Shown here one piece after another: positions 43,466 to 52,157 of a stretch of 64,000 bases of DNA (positions are counted from its first letter, which is position 1; every line of letters starts with the position of its first letter). Source of the stretch: JANQSP01 sp965237565 (lineage in GTDB: Bacteria > Bdellovibrionota > Bdellovibrionia > Bdellovibrionales > UBA1609); NCBI GenBank assembly GCA_965237565.1, contig OZ250145.1:248001-312000 (forward strand). Reading direction: 5' to 3'. The notes beneath the pieces are model-generated. The model was not told the DNA's origin, ran no database searches, and saw only the letters and a program-made list of their open reading frames with translations. The translations under genes were made by a program, and so were the position numbers.

Positions 43466-44680
43466 ATGTTAAATTTTTCATGGAAAAAAACAACCAGGCG
43501 ATTCGTTATTTTGTTAATGTTTTTTTCTCCCTTTTTGGGAGCAGGGAAAAAGGAAAGCCAGAAGAAGGTGAATGAAGTTCATTGGGAAATAGCTGCTTTT
43601 GCTGGAGGTTGCTTTTGGTGTATGGAATCTCCCTTTGAGAAACTAGATGGAGTGAAAGAAGTTATCTCCGGATACGCAAAGCAAGGGCAAGAAGTTTACA
43701 AAACTCTTGCTAAAAAAAATACCGCCAACAAAATCCCCACTTATAAGGACGTATCCTCCGGTCAAACAGCTTATGTGGAAGCTATTCAAATTCAGTTCAA
43801 TCCCAAAAAAATTAGCTACAAAAATTTGCTAGATATTTATTGGAAAAATATTGATCCAACCGATGCAGGAGGACAATTTGGAGACAGAGGCCCTCAGTAC
43901 CGAACAGTCATTTACTATCGTAATGAAGAACAAAGAAAAGAAGCGGAGAAGTCAAAAAAACAGCTATCGAGCTCCAAAGTTTTTAAAAACCCAATTGTAA
44001 CAGAGATTGCCTCTTTTGCTTCCTTCACGAAAGCGGAAGAAGAACATCAAGATTATTCCAAAAAGAATCCCATCCGATATCAACTTTACCGAGCAGGCTC
44101 TGGTCGAAATAGTTTCTTTAAACAATACCAATGTGAAAGACAAAAAAAAATGACAAAAATTTCACCCTCATCCAAAAGCAAAGAAAACTCTCCTTCTTGT
44201 GGATCGCAATCAAAAAAATTCAAGAAGCAGAACAATTATATAAAGCCAAGTGCTGAGAAGATAAAAAAAATATTGAGCCCCTTAGCATATAAGGTAACTC
44301 AGAAAAACGGAACAGAAATACCTTTCAGAAATCAATATTGGGATCACAAAAAAGAAGGTATTTATGTAGACGTTGTTTCAGGAGAACCTCTTTTTAGTTC
44401 TTTGGATAAGTACGACTCAGGAACTGGGTGGCCTTCTTTTACCCGTTCCATTGCAAAAAACAATGTTGTGTTGCGCAAGGATGAGAGTTTGCTCACAACC
44501 AGAACGGAAATTCGGTCAAAGACGGGAGATTCTCACCTAGGCCATGTATTTAATGATGGTCCTTCTTCGACGGGACAAAGATATTGCGTTAATTCCTCTG
44601 CTCTTCGTTTCATTCCCAAAGAAGAATTGGAAAAACAAGGATATGATAAGTTTCAGAAATTATTTAAAAAATCACAATAA
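43466..44680 (+). CDS. msrAB: Periplasmic methionine sulfoxide reductase MsrA-MsrB fusion
   Basis: A 404-residue bifunctional repair enzyme that reduces both S and R methionine sulfoxides. A signal-peptide-like N-terminus (RRFVILLMFFSPFLGAG) suggests export. The MsrA domain spans about 40-215 with the catalytic GCFWC (Cys 49 and 52), GQTAYVEAIQ, DPTDAGGQFGDRG and AEEEHQDY. A Lys/Ser-rich linker with one CG joins the MsrB domain (about 258-400), with SGTGWPSF, HLGHVFNDGP and the catalytic cysteine in RYCVNSSALRF. The zinc-binding CxxC pairs are absent, and the resolving Cys often found at SG(C)GWPSF is Thr. It stands alone, facing fliA across the triplicated terminator repeat. Confidence 0.93.
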   Translation: MLNFSWKKTTRRFVILLMFFSPFLGAGKKESQKKVNEVHWEIAAFAGGCFWCMESPFEKLDGVKEVISGYAKQGQEVYKTLAKKNTANKIPTYKDVSSGQTAYVEAIQIQFNPKKISYKNLLDIYWKNIDPTDAGGQFGDRGPQYRTVIYYRNEEQRKEAEKSKKQLSSSKVFKNPIVTEIASFASFTKAEEEHQDYSKKNPIRYQLYRAGSGRNSFFKQYQCERQKKMTKISPSSKSKENSPSCGSQSKKFKKQNNYIKPSAEKIKKILSPLAYKVTQKNGTEIPFRNQYWDHKKEGIYVDVVSGEPLFSSLDKYDSGTGWPSFTRSIAKNNVVLRKDESLLTTRTEIRSKTGDSHLGHVFNDGPSSTGQRYCVNSSALRFIPKEELEKQGYDKFQKLFKKSQ

Positions 44681-44733
44681 AGTTCTAATGATAAGTCGCT
44701 GATAAATCAGTCACTGGATATTCCAGATATTTT

Positions 44734-44874
44734 TGCTTAAAAAATCTCAAGCCACTTTTCATTCGTGGTCTTTAAATTTTTGCTTAAAAAATCTCAAGCC
44801 ACTTTTCATTCGTGGTCTTTAAATTTTTGCTTAAAAAATCTCAAGCCACTTTTAGTTCGTGGTCTTTAAATTTT
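44734..44874. repeat. Three tandem 47-bp repeats forming bidirectional terminator-like hairpins
   Basis: Units begin at 44734, 44781 and 44828 with an exact period of 47; the first two are identical and the third differs by a few bases. Each unit contains AAGCCAC and GTGGTCTT arms (one bulged base) around a 9-base loop, with an A/T tract on both sides (CTTAAAAAATC before, TAAATTTTT after). It can therefore end transcripts from either direction. The third unit is also the 3' end of fliA (coding KFKDHELKVA and the stop), so the other two units are extra copies of that gene end. The repeats fill the space between convergent msrAB and fliA. Confidence 0.9.
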
Positions 44875-45629
44875 TGCTGGAGCTTCACTTTTAGGCGATT
44901 TACAGCCTGTGCATGCAATTGAGACACTCGACTTTCAGTCACTCCCAAGATGGCTCCAATTTTTTTTAAATTAAAGCCTTCGTAATAATAAAGAGAGAGT
45001 ACAATTCTTTGCCTCTCTGGCAATTCTTCAATGGATTTCTTAATCACTTTTTTAATAGATTTAACGCTCAAATGGAAAAAAGGATCATTTTCTTTTTGAA
45101 GGAGATTTAAAAAAGATTTTCGATCCATGCTACTAAAAGTAGAAACTTCATCTATGGAGAAAACATTCACAGGTCGAGCTTGATTGGCCAAGTCGTAAAA
45201 TTCATTGAGTGTTAAACCCATCCTCTCTGCTATTTCTTCATCTGTGGGAGATCGACCCAGATCCACTTCCAGAGCTGAAGTTGCCCGATCCAACATTTTT
45301 GCCTTATCACGCACCGAACGAGGCACCCAATCTTGAGCTCTTAATTCATCCAAAATGGAACCACGGATTCTAAACTCTGCATAGGTTTTAAATTTATTAT
45401 CTCTCGAAGAATCATACTTGTTGATTGCATCCATCAAACCAATCACTCCGCTAGAAATAAGATCCTCCGCCTCAATATTAGCCGGCAAACGGATGGAAAT
45501 TTTCTTCGCAATAAATCGTATGAGAGGAGTGTATTCCACAATCAATTGTTGTCTTTCCTCTTGGGTGAGTTTCCTAAAATTGTAATCTTTGATATTAATG
45601 CTTTTCTTTCGTTTCACTTTTTTCTCCAA
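44841..45629 (-). CDS. fliA: Flagellar-type sigma factor (FliA/WhiG, sigma-28)
   Basis: A 262-residue sigma factor that normally transcribes late flagellar and chemotaxis genes. Region 2 is seen in YTPLIRFIAKKIS, EAEDLISSGVIGLMDAINKYD and FKTYAEFRIRGSILDELRAQDWVPR, the FliA-typical 2.4 stretch. Region 3 follows (LGRSPTDEEIAERMGL), and region 4 ends with LPERQRIVLSLYYYEGFNLKKIG and GVTESRVSQLHAQAV, again in family style. It lies 4 bases downstream of the FliL-like gene on the same strand. The last ten codons are inside the third 47-bp repeat. Other flagellar genes are outside the window. Confidence 0.92.
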   Translation of the reverse strand: MEKKVKRKKSINIKDYNFRKLTQEERQQLIVEYTPLIRFIAKKISIRLPANIEAEDLISSGVIGLMDAINKYDSSRDNKFKTYAEFRIRGSILDELRAQDWVPRSVRDKAKMLDRATSALEVDLGRSPTDEEIAERMGLTLNEFYDLANQARPVNVFSIDEVSTFSSMDRKSFLNLLQKENDPFFHLSVKSIKKVIKKSIEELPERQRIVLSLYYYEGFNLKKIGAILGVTESRVSQLHAQAVNRLKVKLQQKFKDHELKVA

Positions 45630-45633
45630 TTTT

Positions 45634-46182
45634 TTAATTTAAAAAAATTTCTTTCAATTCCACTTTTTCAACTTTGCCAGCAATGAGAAACCAGTTGAGC
45701 TGATTGATGATCTCTTTTTCGAGGAAAGCACGTCTTTTTGAGTCGACAAAATTCATTGTATTTTGAGCAGAGAGAATGAAGATCAGATGTTCTCTTACAT
45801 CCGGCAATGAGTTCTGAATTTCATCGGTTACAGCAGAACTATTCACCTGAAGCGCAATTTCTACCTTTGTGAGACGAAACCCTGTCTCCGTTTTTAAGCG
45901 AATAAGAAAAGAACCTAGTTTAACTAAGGGAGTGAGTCTCTTATTTACTGCCTGAACGGGTACTGTGTTTTGATTCCTCGGTTCGTCTACTTCTTTCTCG
46001 CTCAGCCCGAAAAAAAGTCCAAGACCGAAAAGAAAGCTCAAAATAGAACTGAGTTTCAAAAAAAAAGAAAAATTTTCAGTTCTCTCTGCTACACTCTCAG
46101 CGGAATGGCTAGTTTTCTCTGAACGAAAATGAAAATCCTTAGTATGAGTATCCAAAATTGCTTCCCTTCCATGGCGACACAT
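45634..46182 (-). CDS. fliL: FliL-like flagellar basal body protein
   Basis: About 182 residues from the ATG at 46182, chosen so that a short cytoplasmic stretch precedes the single membrane helix (LSSILSFLFGLGLFFGL); the frame is open to 46299. The periplasmic domain follows the FliL pattern: LGSFLIRL, TKVEIALQVN, the LPDVREHLIFILSAQ segment and EIINQLNWFLIAGKVEKVELKEIFL at the end. FliL associates with the stator and supports flagellar torque. Tight linkage to fliA supports a flagellar role. The gene name is by similarity of pattern rather than strong identity. Confidence 0.75.
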   Translation of the reverse strand: MCRHGREAILDTHTKDFHFRSEKTSHSAESVAERTENFSFFLKLSSILSFLFGLGLFFGLSEKEVDEPRNQNTVPVQAVNKRLTPLVKLGSFLIRLKTETGFRLTKVEIALQVNSSAVTDEIQNSLPDVREHLIFILSAQNTMNFVDSKRRAFLEKEIINQLNWFLIAGKVEKVELKEIFLN

Positions 46183-46405
46183 AAATGAAACAAAGCAACA
46201 TAAGTACCATGCAGACTTTAGACCTAAAAAAACCGTAAGAAAGTCCGTGTAATTCCATCCTGAAGTCCCTATAGCCCTATCCCAATGTCCGAGGATCAAG
46301 AAGCGGAAGTAGCAAAAACCGACACGTTATAGACATTTTTCTGACACAAAAAATGAGTGAAGACTTCGAGAGAAAAGCTCAGTGAGATGAAAAAGCTCGT
46401 AACAA

Positions 46406-46435
46406 TTGACTTTGCTCCTTAAGATTTTCTACCAT
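46406..46435 (+). promoter_or_regulatory. Possible sigma-70-type promoter for the SPOR-protein gene
   Basis: TTGACT at 46406-46411 and TACCAT at 46430-46435 are spaced by 18 bases and end about 48 bases upstream of the ATG at 46484. The surrounding spacer of about 180-300 bases between the divergent fliL and SPOR-protein genes holds no other recognisable feature. Confidence 0.35.
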
Positions 46436-46483
46436 AGGCTCGCTTCTTACCCAGACCCACTTCATAAGATGAGGTGACTCTTT

Positions 46484-47230
46484 ATGAGAAAAGAATTTTA
46501 TAAATTGATCATTGTCTTTATTATGATCACCTTGGCCTTCTCAATTGCTTTCTTCTTGGGCAGAGAGATCACCTTGACAGAACAAAACATCCAAAAAGAA
46601 GTTGGCTTGCGCGAAAAAGTGCAAGCTAGAAATCAAAATACTGAGAAACTGAGAAATGCAATAAACACTTCTCAAGTAAAGAAGACAAAACAATCGCAGA
46701 TTATCGAATACAAAAAAAGGATTCAATCATCAGAAGATATCGAACAAAAACTAAACATTGAACAAAAATCAGATATCAAACAAAAACCAAACATTGAACA
46801 AATAAATAAAAGAGAAGAAAAAAGGCAAAGAAGGAAGCAAAAAGCAAAAAAAAGGGGTAGAAAAAAAGAAGCCTTAAAAAGCTATGCACAGAGAAAAAAG
46901 GTAAAAAGAATAGAAGATAACAATTTAAAAGGCTCACAAAATACATCTTCGAAGTCCCTAAGAAAAAAAATATCTTTTTACGGGCTGATGGTTGCAAGTT
47001 ATAAAGAAAAAAAAATGGCGATGGATAAATCTACTGATTTAAAAATACGATTTTCAACATGGAATATTTTTTTCAAAAGATCAAAAAAGCTATACAAGGT
47101 CTATATTGGACCTTTCATGAAAAAAAGTTCAGCTGAAGAATTTCTAGAAAATATTAAGAATCAAAAAGAATTTACCTCCGCAAGATTGGAAAAACTGGGT
47201 ACTAAAAGAAAAAATAAGAATAAAAAATAG
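46484..47230 (+). CDS. SPOR-domain membrane protein
   Basis: A 248-residue protein with an N-terminal membrane helix (LIIVFIMITLAFSIAFFLG), a long very basic linker and a C-terminal SPOR domain (FYGLMVASYKEKKMA, LYKVYIGPFMKKSSAEEFLENI). SPOR domains bind denuded glycan at the division septum, so a role in cell division or septal remodelling is likely. The linker contains a 12-residue tandem repeat (DIEQKLNIEQKS, DIKQKPNIEQIN), itself made of six-residue half units. It is followed 37 bases later by pcrA. The domain call is good; the exact partner is unknown. Confidence 0.82.
   Translation: MRKEFYKLIIVFIMITLAFSIAFFLGREITLTEQNIQKEVGLREKVQARNQNTEKLRNAINTSQVKKTKQSQIIEYKKRIQSSEDIEQKLNIEQKSDIKQKPNIEQINKREEKRQRRKQKAKKRGRKKEALKSYAQRKKVKRIEDNNLKGSQNTSSKSLRKKISFYGLMVASYKEKKMAMDKSTDLKIRFSTWNIFFKRSKKLYKVYIGPFMKKSSAEEFLENIKNQKEFTSARLEKLGTKRKNKNKK
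46736..46807 (+). repeat. Two tandem 36-bp coding repeats
   Basis: Copies at 46736-46771 and 46772-46807 differ at only a few bases and encode the 12-residue repeat in the linker of the SPOR protein. Each unit is an internal near-duplicate of 18 bases (…IEQ…). Such units are prone to expansion and contraction. Confidence 0.75.
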
Positions 47231-47267
47231 CAACTTTGTACTAAAAGAATGATTCCGAGAACAAACA

Positions 47268-49487
47268 ATGAATTCATTTAATGAAATTATCAAAACGCTC
47301 AACACAAGTCAGTTTGCTGCGGTCAACAAACTAGACGGGCCGATTTTGGTATCTGCCGGTGCAGGTTCTGGTAAAACTAGAGTGCTCAGCTATAGAATTG
47401 CCAATTTAATAGAGACAAAAAGAGCCAAAGTCGAAAACATTTTAGCTGTGACTTTCACAAACAAAGCAGCTCAAGAGATGAAAGATAGAATCCACAATTT
47501 AATCAAGAAAAAACCACTTCCCTATCAAAGCAGAATGTGGATAGGTACTTTTCACTCCATTTGTGCAAGAATTTTGAGAGAAAATAAAGATCTCATTCTT
47601 TCTCCCACCACCTCTTTTACGATCTACGACAGTAGAGACCAATTGACCTTGATAAAAAAAGTAATGAGAGATTTAAATATTAATGAAAAAATATACAATC
47701 CCAAGACAGCGGCAAGCCAAATTGCTCAGTGTAAAAGACGAGCTCTCGGACCTCAGGAAATCAATCCAGAGGATTACTTAGGCTACTCTGGACGTTTTCA
47801 AGAAATTTATCACCATTATGAAAATGAATTAAGAAATGCAGGAGCTTTTGATTTTGAAAGTTTACTCTTCGGTACATACAAACTTTTTTTAAAATATCCA
47901 GAGTGTTTGAAAAAATATCGTGAGAAGTTTTTATATATCTCAGTTGATGAATACCAAGACACTAACCACATTCAATATCTCATTATTAAAACTTTAGCAG
48001 AAAAACATAGAAATATTTGCGTAGTAGGAGATGAGGATCAGTCTATTTACTCTTGGCGAGGCGCAGATATTTCCAATATTTTAAATTTTGATCATGATTT
48101 TCCTGAATGCAAGATTGTGAAATTAGAGAAGAATTATCGATCAACCAAGACAATTATTTCAGTCGCTTCAGCACTCATCAATCACAATCGCTTAAGAAAA
48201 AACAAACAACTTTTTACGGACAATCCGGTAGGAACCAAAATTCAAGTTTGCGAACTGGAAGATGAGTACAGAGAAGCTCATTTTATTGCTACTACCATTT
48301 TAAAAAATTGCCAAGAAAGTGAGTCAGCTTATAAAGATTTTGCAATTTTTTACCGCACCAATGCACAATCTAGAGTGCTAGAAGATTCCTTACGCAGTTT
48401 GAACATTCCCTACAAGATTATCGGAAATTTGAAGTTCTATGACCGAGCTGAAATCAAAGACATTCTCTCTTATCTAAAGTTTCTCTCCAATCTGAAAGAC
48501 GAAGTTTCTCTTAAAAGGATTCTCAATACTCCTAGAAGAGGAATCGGAAACAGCACTATTGAGAAGGTGACTCTATTTTCCCAAAATATGAAAAAAAGCT
48601 TTTATGAAGCTTTGATAGAGTTATCAAGGAACGGTGAACTCGTCGGACAAGCTAAAAAAGCTGTCCCTTCATTCATTCAAACAATGGAATCCTTAATAGA
48701 AATAAAAGATCGTGTTTCTTTATTTGATTTTTGTACTGCCATCTTGGAAAAAACTGGTTATCTAGAAGCCCTTAAAGCCGACAAATCCATTGAGTCACTT
48801 GCTCGACTAGAAAATTTACAAGAATTTGTAAATGCAATTGTCCAATTTGAAATGTCTAATGAATCTCATACGCTAGAAGATTTTTTAGAAGAAATGTCTT
48901 TCACTTTGCCGGACGATCATCTGTCTGATCAAGTAAATGGAGTAACGCTCATGACCCTTCATATCTCGAAGGGATTGGAGTTTGACACCGTTTTTATATC
49001 TGGAATGGAAGAAGATTTGTTCCCCCTCCCCCAAACTGCTAGCGAATACAGTTTGGAAGAAGAAAGAAGATTGGCTTATGTTGGCATCACAAGAGCTCAA
49101 AAAAACCTTTTTCTTTCTTTCGCAAAGAAACGACACAAGTTTGGAAAAATACAATACAATCAAGCAAGCCAGTTTTTGAACGAGATCCCAAAGAAATTTA
49201 TATATTTCCATTCCTTTGTTAGAAAGAACCTTTTTAAATCAAAATACAATGAAATGTTTCAATCCAAAAAAAGTCATGAGGAGAAAACCTATTATGATGA
49301 TCTGACAAATGAATCAGATAAATATCGAATTGGGCAAACTGTTTATCACCATCAATTTGGACCTGGAACAATCCAAAAAGTAGAAGGAAATGGGGAAAAT
49401 CTAAAAATCAGCGTTTTATTTCGTAACCAAACGGTCAAAAAATTCATTGCCAAATATGCTCATTTCTCATTAGAAAATAATTTTTGA
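47268..49487 (+). CDS. pcrA: UvrD/PcrA-type DNA helicase
   Basis: A 739-residue SF1A 3'-5' helicase for nucleotide-excision repair, replication restart and transcription-linked repair. The motifs run in order: the Q-motif LNTSQFAAVN, Walker A SAGAGSGKTRVL, motif Ia AVTFTNKAAQEMKDR, WIGTFHSICARILR, Walker B SVDEYQDTN, motif III VGDEDQSIYSWRGAD, motif IV LEKNYRST, motif V MTLHISKGLEFDTVFISGMEE and motif VI EERRLAYVGITRAQ. The C-terminal 55 residues (GQTVYHHQFGPGTIQKVEG, VLFRNQTVKKF) match the PcrA Tudor-like domain that binds RNA polymerase, which favours the name PcrA/UvrD over Rep. Confidence 0.95.
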   Translation: MNSFNEIIKTLNTSQFAAVNKLDGPILVSAGAGSGKTRVLSYRIANLIETKRAKVENILAVTFTNKAAQEMKDRIHNLIKKKPLPYQSRMWIGTFHSICARILRENKDLILSPTTSFTIYDSRDQLTLIKKVMRDLNINEKIYNPKTAASQIAQCKRRALGPQEINPEDYLGYSGRFQEIYHHYENELRNAGAFDFESLLFGTYKLFLKYPECLKKYREKFLYISVDEYQDTNHIQYLIIKTLAEKHRNICVVGDEDQSIYSWRGADISNILNFDHDFPECKIVKLEKNYRSTKTIISVASALINHNRLRKNKQLFTDNPVGTKIQVCELEDEYREAHFIATTILKNCQESESAYKDFAIFYRTNAQSRVLEDSLRSLNIPYKIIGNLKFYDRAEIKDILSYLKFLSNLKDEVSLKRILNTPRRGIGNSTIEKVTLFSQNMKKSFYEALIELSRNGELVGQAKKAVPSFIQTMESLIEIKDRVSLFDFCTAILEKTGYLEALKADKSIESLARLENLQEFVNAIVQFEMSNESHTLEDFLEEMSFTLPDDHLSDQVNGVTLMTLHISKGLEFDTVFISGMEEDLFPLPQTASEYSLEEERRLAYVGITRAQKNLFLSFAKKRHKFGKIQYNQASQFLNEIPKKFIYFHSFVRKNLFKSKYNEMFQSKKSHEEKTYYDDLTNESDKYRIGQTVYHHQFGPGTIQKVEGNGENLKISVLFRNQTVKKFIAKYAHFSLENNF

Positions 49488-49588
49488 TGAGAAAAATGAT
49501 AAAACGATGATTGGATTAAGTTCCAGATTGCCTCCTTTTTTTAGAAATTTAGAGAGAAAGAAATACATTCAAATAAGGAGAAGAAATA

Positions 49589-50830
49589 ATGGGCTTTGAT
49601 TTTTCAAAAGTTGAAATTCCTGCACACGTCTCTAGCGAGAATTGGTTCAATTGGAAATGGCAAATACGAAATAGTTTACAGACAAGATCCGATTACGAAA
49701 AATATCTTGATTTAAATGAGGACGAAAAAAAAGCCTTTGCGATTGGCACCAACTTTGCCGTACAAACCACTCCCTATTATATCCAACTCGCTCGAACTTC
49801 CAAAAGCCAAGCAATTAGAAAAATGATCACTCCCCATTTCAACGAATCTTTAAAAGGACGGCAAGCTATGAAAGATCCTCTAGGGGAAGTGCATCACAGT
49901 CCGTTAAAACATTTGATTCATCGTTATCCAGACCGAGTGGTTTTTTTAGTAACAGATATTTGTCCGATTTACTGTCGCTACTGCACAAGAAAAAGATTTA
50001 CCGCACAAACAAAAACTTTCATAAAAACTGATGAATACGAAAAGTCAGTGGAATATATCAAAAACAACAAAGGGATCAGAGAAGTCATTCTTTCCGGTGG
50101 TGATCCTTTAACCCTAGCAGATTCTATGCTGGAAAAAATTTTAAATGATCTAAGACAAATAGATCAAATAGAAATCATTCGCATTGGTTCTCGGATGCCG
50201 GCAGTTTGTCCCATGAGAATTTCAGAAAAACTGAGCAAAATGATCAAAAAATATCAACCCATCTTTATCATGAGCCATTTTAATCATCCCGCTGAGTTGA
50301 GCTTTGAATCTGCTACAGCTCTACATACATTGGCGAACAATGGCATTCCTGTATTCAATCAGATGGTTCTACTTAATTCCATCAATAATCATCCTGCTAT
50401 TGTGCAAGCCCTTTCTCGCAGATTACTTTTTTTAAGGGCCTACCCCTATTACATGTTCCAATGTGATCCTTCCTTGGGAACCGATCATTTACGTACTTCA
50501 ATTGAAAATTCAAAGCAGATACAAAAAGAACTTTGGGGAAATTTATCAGGGCTTGCCGTTCCACGACTAGCCATGGATTTGCCGGGAGGAGGAGGCAAAG
50601 TAGAGATAAGCCCAGAAAGCCTAATCAAGAAAAAAGATGGTTCACACACATTTCGGGGATGGGATGGAATAACATCTGATTACATCGATCCAGACAAAAC
50701 AAATATTCAATCTCCTTCGAACCTCACTCCCTATTTAAAGGAATGGCAAAAGATTTCACAGCAAAGTTATGGCAACCCGCAAATGCCGGACAAAAAAAAG
50801 CCACCATTACAAAAAATTGTGCCTTCATAG
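49589..50830 (+). CDS. kamA: Lysine 2,3-aminomutase family radical SAM enzyme
   Basis: A 413-residue radical SAM and PLP enzyme. The cluster motif is CPIYCRYC (Cys 125, 129, 132), SAM contacts include VILSGGDPL, and the PLP lysine is in LPGGGGKVEISP near the C-terminus. The N-terminal FNWKWQIRNSLQ is typical of KamA. The length (413) is that of true lysine 2,3-aminomutases; EF-P beta-lysylation enzymes (EpmB) are shorter, about 340 residues. The product would be beta-lysine, used in lysine fermentation or as an osmolyte; neither neighbour decides which. The ribosome-binding site AAGGAG lies about 8 bases before the ATG. Confidence 0.9.
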   Translation: MGFDFSKVEIPAHVSSENWFNWKWQIRNSLQTRSDYEKYLDLNEDEKKAFAIGTNFAVQTTPYYIQLARTSKSQAIRKMITPHFNESLKGRQAMKDPLGEVHHSPLKHLIHRYPDRVVFLVTDICPIYCRYCTRKRFTAQTKTFIKTDEYEKSVEYIKNNKGIREVILSGGDPLTLADSMLEKILNDLRQIDQIEIIRIGSRMPAVCPMRISEKLSKMIKKYQPIFIMSHFNHPAELSFESATALHTLANNGIPVFNQMVLLNSINNHPAIVQALSRRLLFLRAYPYYMFQCDPSLGTDHLRTSIENSKQIQKELWGNLSGLAVPRLAMDLPGGGGKVEISPESLIKKKDGSHTFRGWDGITSDYIDPDKTNIQSPSNLTPYLKEWQKISQQSYGNPQMPDKKKPPLQKIVPS

Positions 50831-50859
50831 ATGATGAAAATTTGAGTTCTCTTGGTGTC

Positions 50860-52071
50860 TTAAAACGTAATGGCGGCTTGACTTACAAAACCAATATAAA
50901 AATCTTCTTCCTGAGAAAATAAAAATCCAAGACCATTTGTCCATGTGAACCCCTCAGGCAAGTAGTAGTTCAAAACTAAATCTGCCTCGCCTAGTGAAAA
51001 CTCTAACTCAGGATAAGAAAGATAAGTGGAAATCGACACAGTCATGTCCAAAGATTCAAGTAAGGAAAAAGAAAGACTGGGAGTTAGATTCACTGCTGAA
51101 TGAAAAGAATAGAAAAGATATTGTTTTAGGTAAGGTTTTGCTGGGGATTGAAAATCCTCATATTCTGCAATAAAGAGAGAAGGATTGAAATTGGGATCAA
51201 AATAAAAGGATGTCTTTTCATTTGAAGTACTGAGACTCGCCTGCAAGGCAAGATCCAATCTTTTCCAAGGAGTAGCCCAATCCATTTCCATAATGATTCC
51301 ATAAAGTTTTTTTTCTGATAACAAACTCCCAACTTCCAATTTGGCATGAAACTGAGAAGCATTGTAATATGCATGCACACCAAGATAATCAGATGAATCC
51401 TGAGGGCCACTAGAATGCTTCAGCCCGAATGGTGAAGCTTTGTAAATCCCTTCCACCCCATATTTGTCTTTCGTAAATCCAGCTTGAATAAAAGGATGAA
51501 ACAACAAGTCCTCTATGTACTGAAGCATGGGTTGCACATAGATAGAGGACCCGATAAAAGCTCGCCAAGAAACAAAGCCTTTCGCTCCCTTTGTTTTGCT
51601 ATAAACGGGAGAAAAAATTTTAGACCCATCGTTATAGTACATGCCGAGACCAAACTGGTAAGGCCTCCAACCTATTTCAAACCAATTGAAGTCGTGAGAT
51701 ACCTTTGCGTACAAATCTTTGAGAGCCAAAGTCGGTGGATGAAGATTTTTTTTCCCATCAACATACAAGCCAAAAGGTTGAGTTATCTGAGAATAAAATA
51801 AACTTTCTGGTGCATTTTCATAAAAACTTTTGGAAGCCGCGAGTTGGAACCAAGATTTTATTTGAATTTTATCAGAAGCAATAATGCTTGGTTTCAGATG
51901 CAAATTGTGCCAAGTTTCAAAATTCCACTCATCGAAACTGCCCTTTTCTGCCAAAAGAACTTCAACTTGGTAGGAGCCCGACCAATCCAAAACCAAGGCT
52001 CTTGCTGGAAAAGCAAAGAAAAAGACCGCAAAAACAACGAAAAAATTCTTTATTTTTATCACCTGAGACAA
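50860..52071 (-). CDS. Putative outer-membrane beta-barrel protein
   Basis: A 403-residue protein with a signal peptide (FFVVFAVFFFAFPARA, preceded by MSQVIKIKN) and a body of alternating strands rich in aromatic residues (NWFEIGWRPYQFGLGMYY, FVSWRAFIGSSIYVQPML), ending in a strand with terminal Phe (FYIGFVSQAAITF), the signature of barrels assembled by BAM. It resembles no porin family I know. It lies between convergent kamA and a coiled-coil gene on its own strand. Location and barrel nature are inferences; function is unknown. Confidence 0.72.
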   Translation of the reverse strand: MSQVIKIKNFFVVFAVFFFAFPARALVLDWSGSYQVEVLLAEKGSFDEWNFETWHNLHLKPSIIASDKIQIKSWFQLAASKSFYENAPESLFYSQITQPFGLYVDGKKNLHPPTLALKDLYAKVSHDFNWFEIGWRPYQFGLGMYYNDGSKIFSPVYSKTKGAKGFVSWRAFIGSSIYVQPMLQYIEDLLFHPFIQAGFTKDKYGVEGIYKASPFGLKHSSGPQDSSDYLGVHAYYNASQFHAKLEVGSLLSEKKLYGIIMEMDWATPWKRLDLALQASLSTSNEKTSFYFDPNFNPSLFIAEYEDFQSPAKPYLKQYLFYSFHSAVNLTPSLSFSLLESLDMTVSISTYLSYPELEFSLGEADLVLNYYLPEGFTWTNGLGFLFSQEEDFYIGFVSQAAITF

Positions 52072-52157
52072 TCAGTCGAGCTTTTTATCATTTTTCAGTC
52101 AAGAAAAATATATGTTACAACACATTGCCATATATGATTCAAAAAAGTGGGCAAATT

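Noticed and set aside
43496..43510. Twin arginines in the N-terminus of MsrAB, considered as a Tat signal.
   Set aside because: The residues after RR do not fit the (S/T)RRxFLK pattern, and a Sec-type signal explains the sequence.
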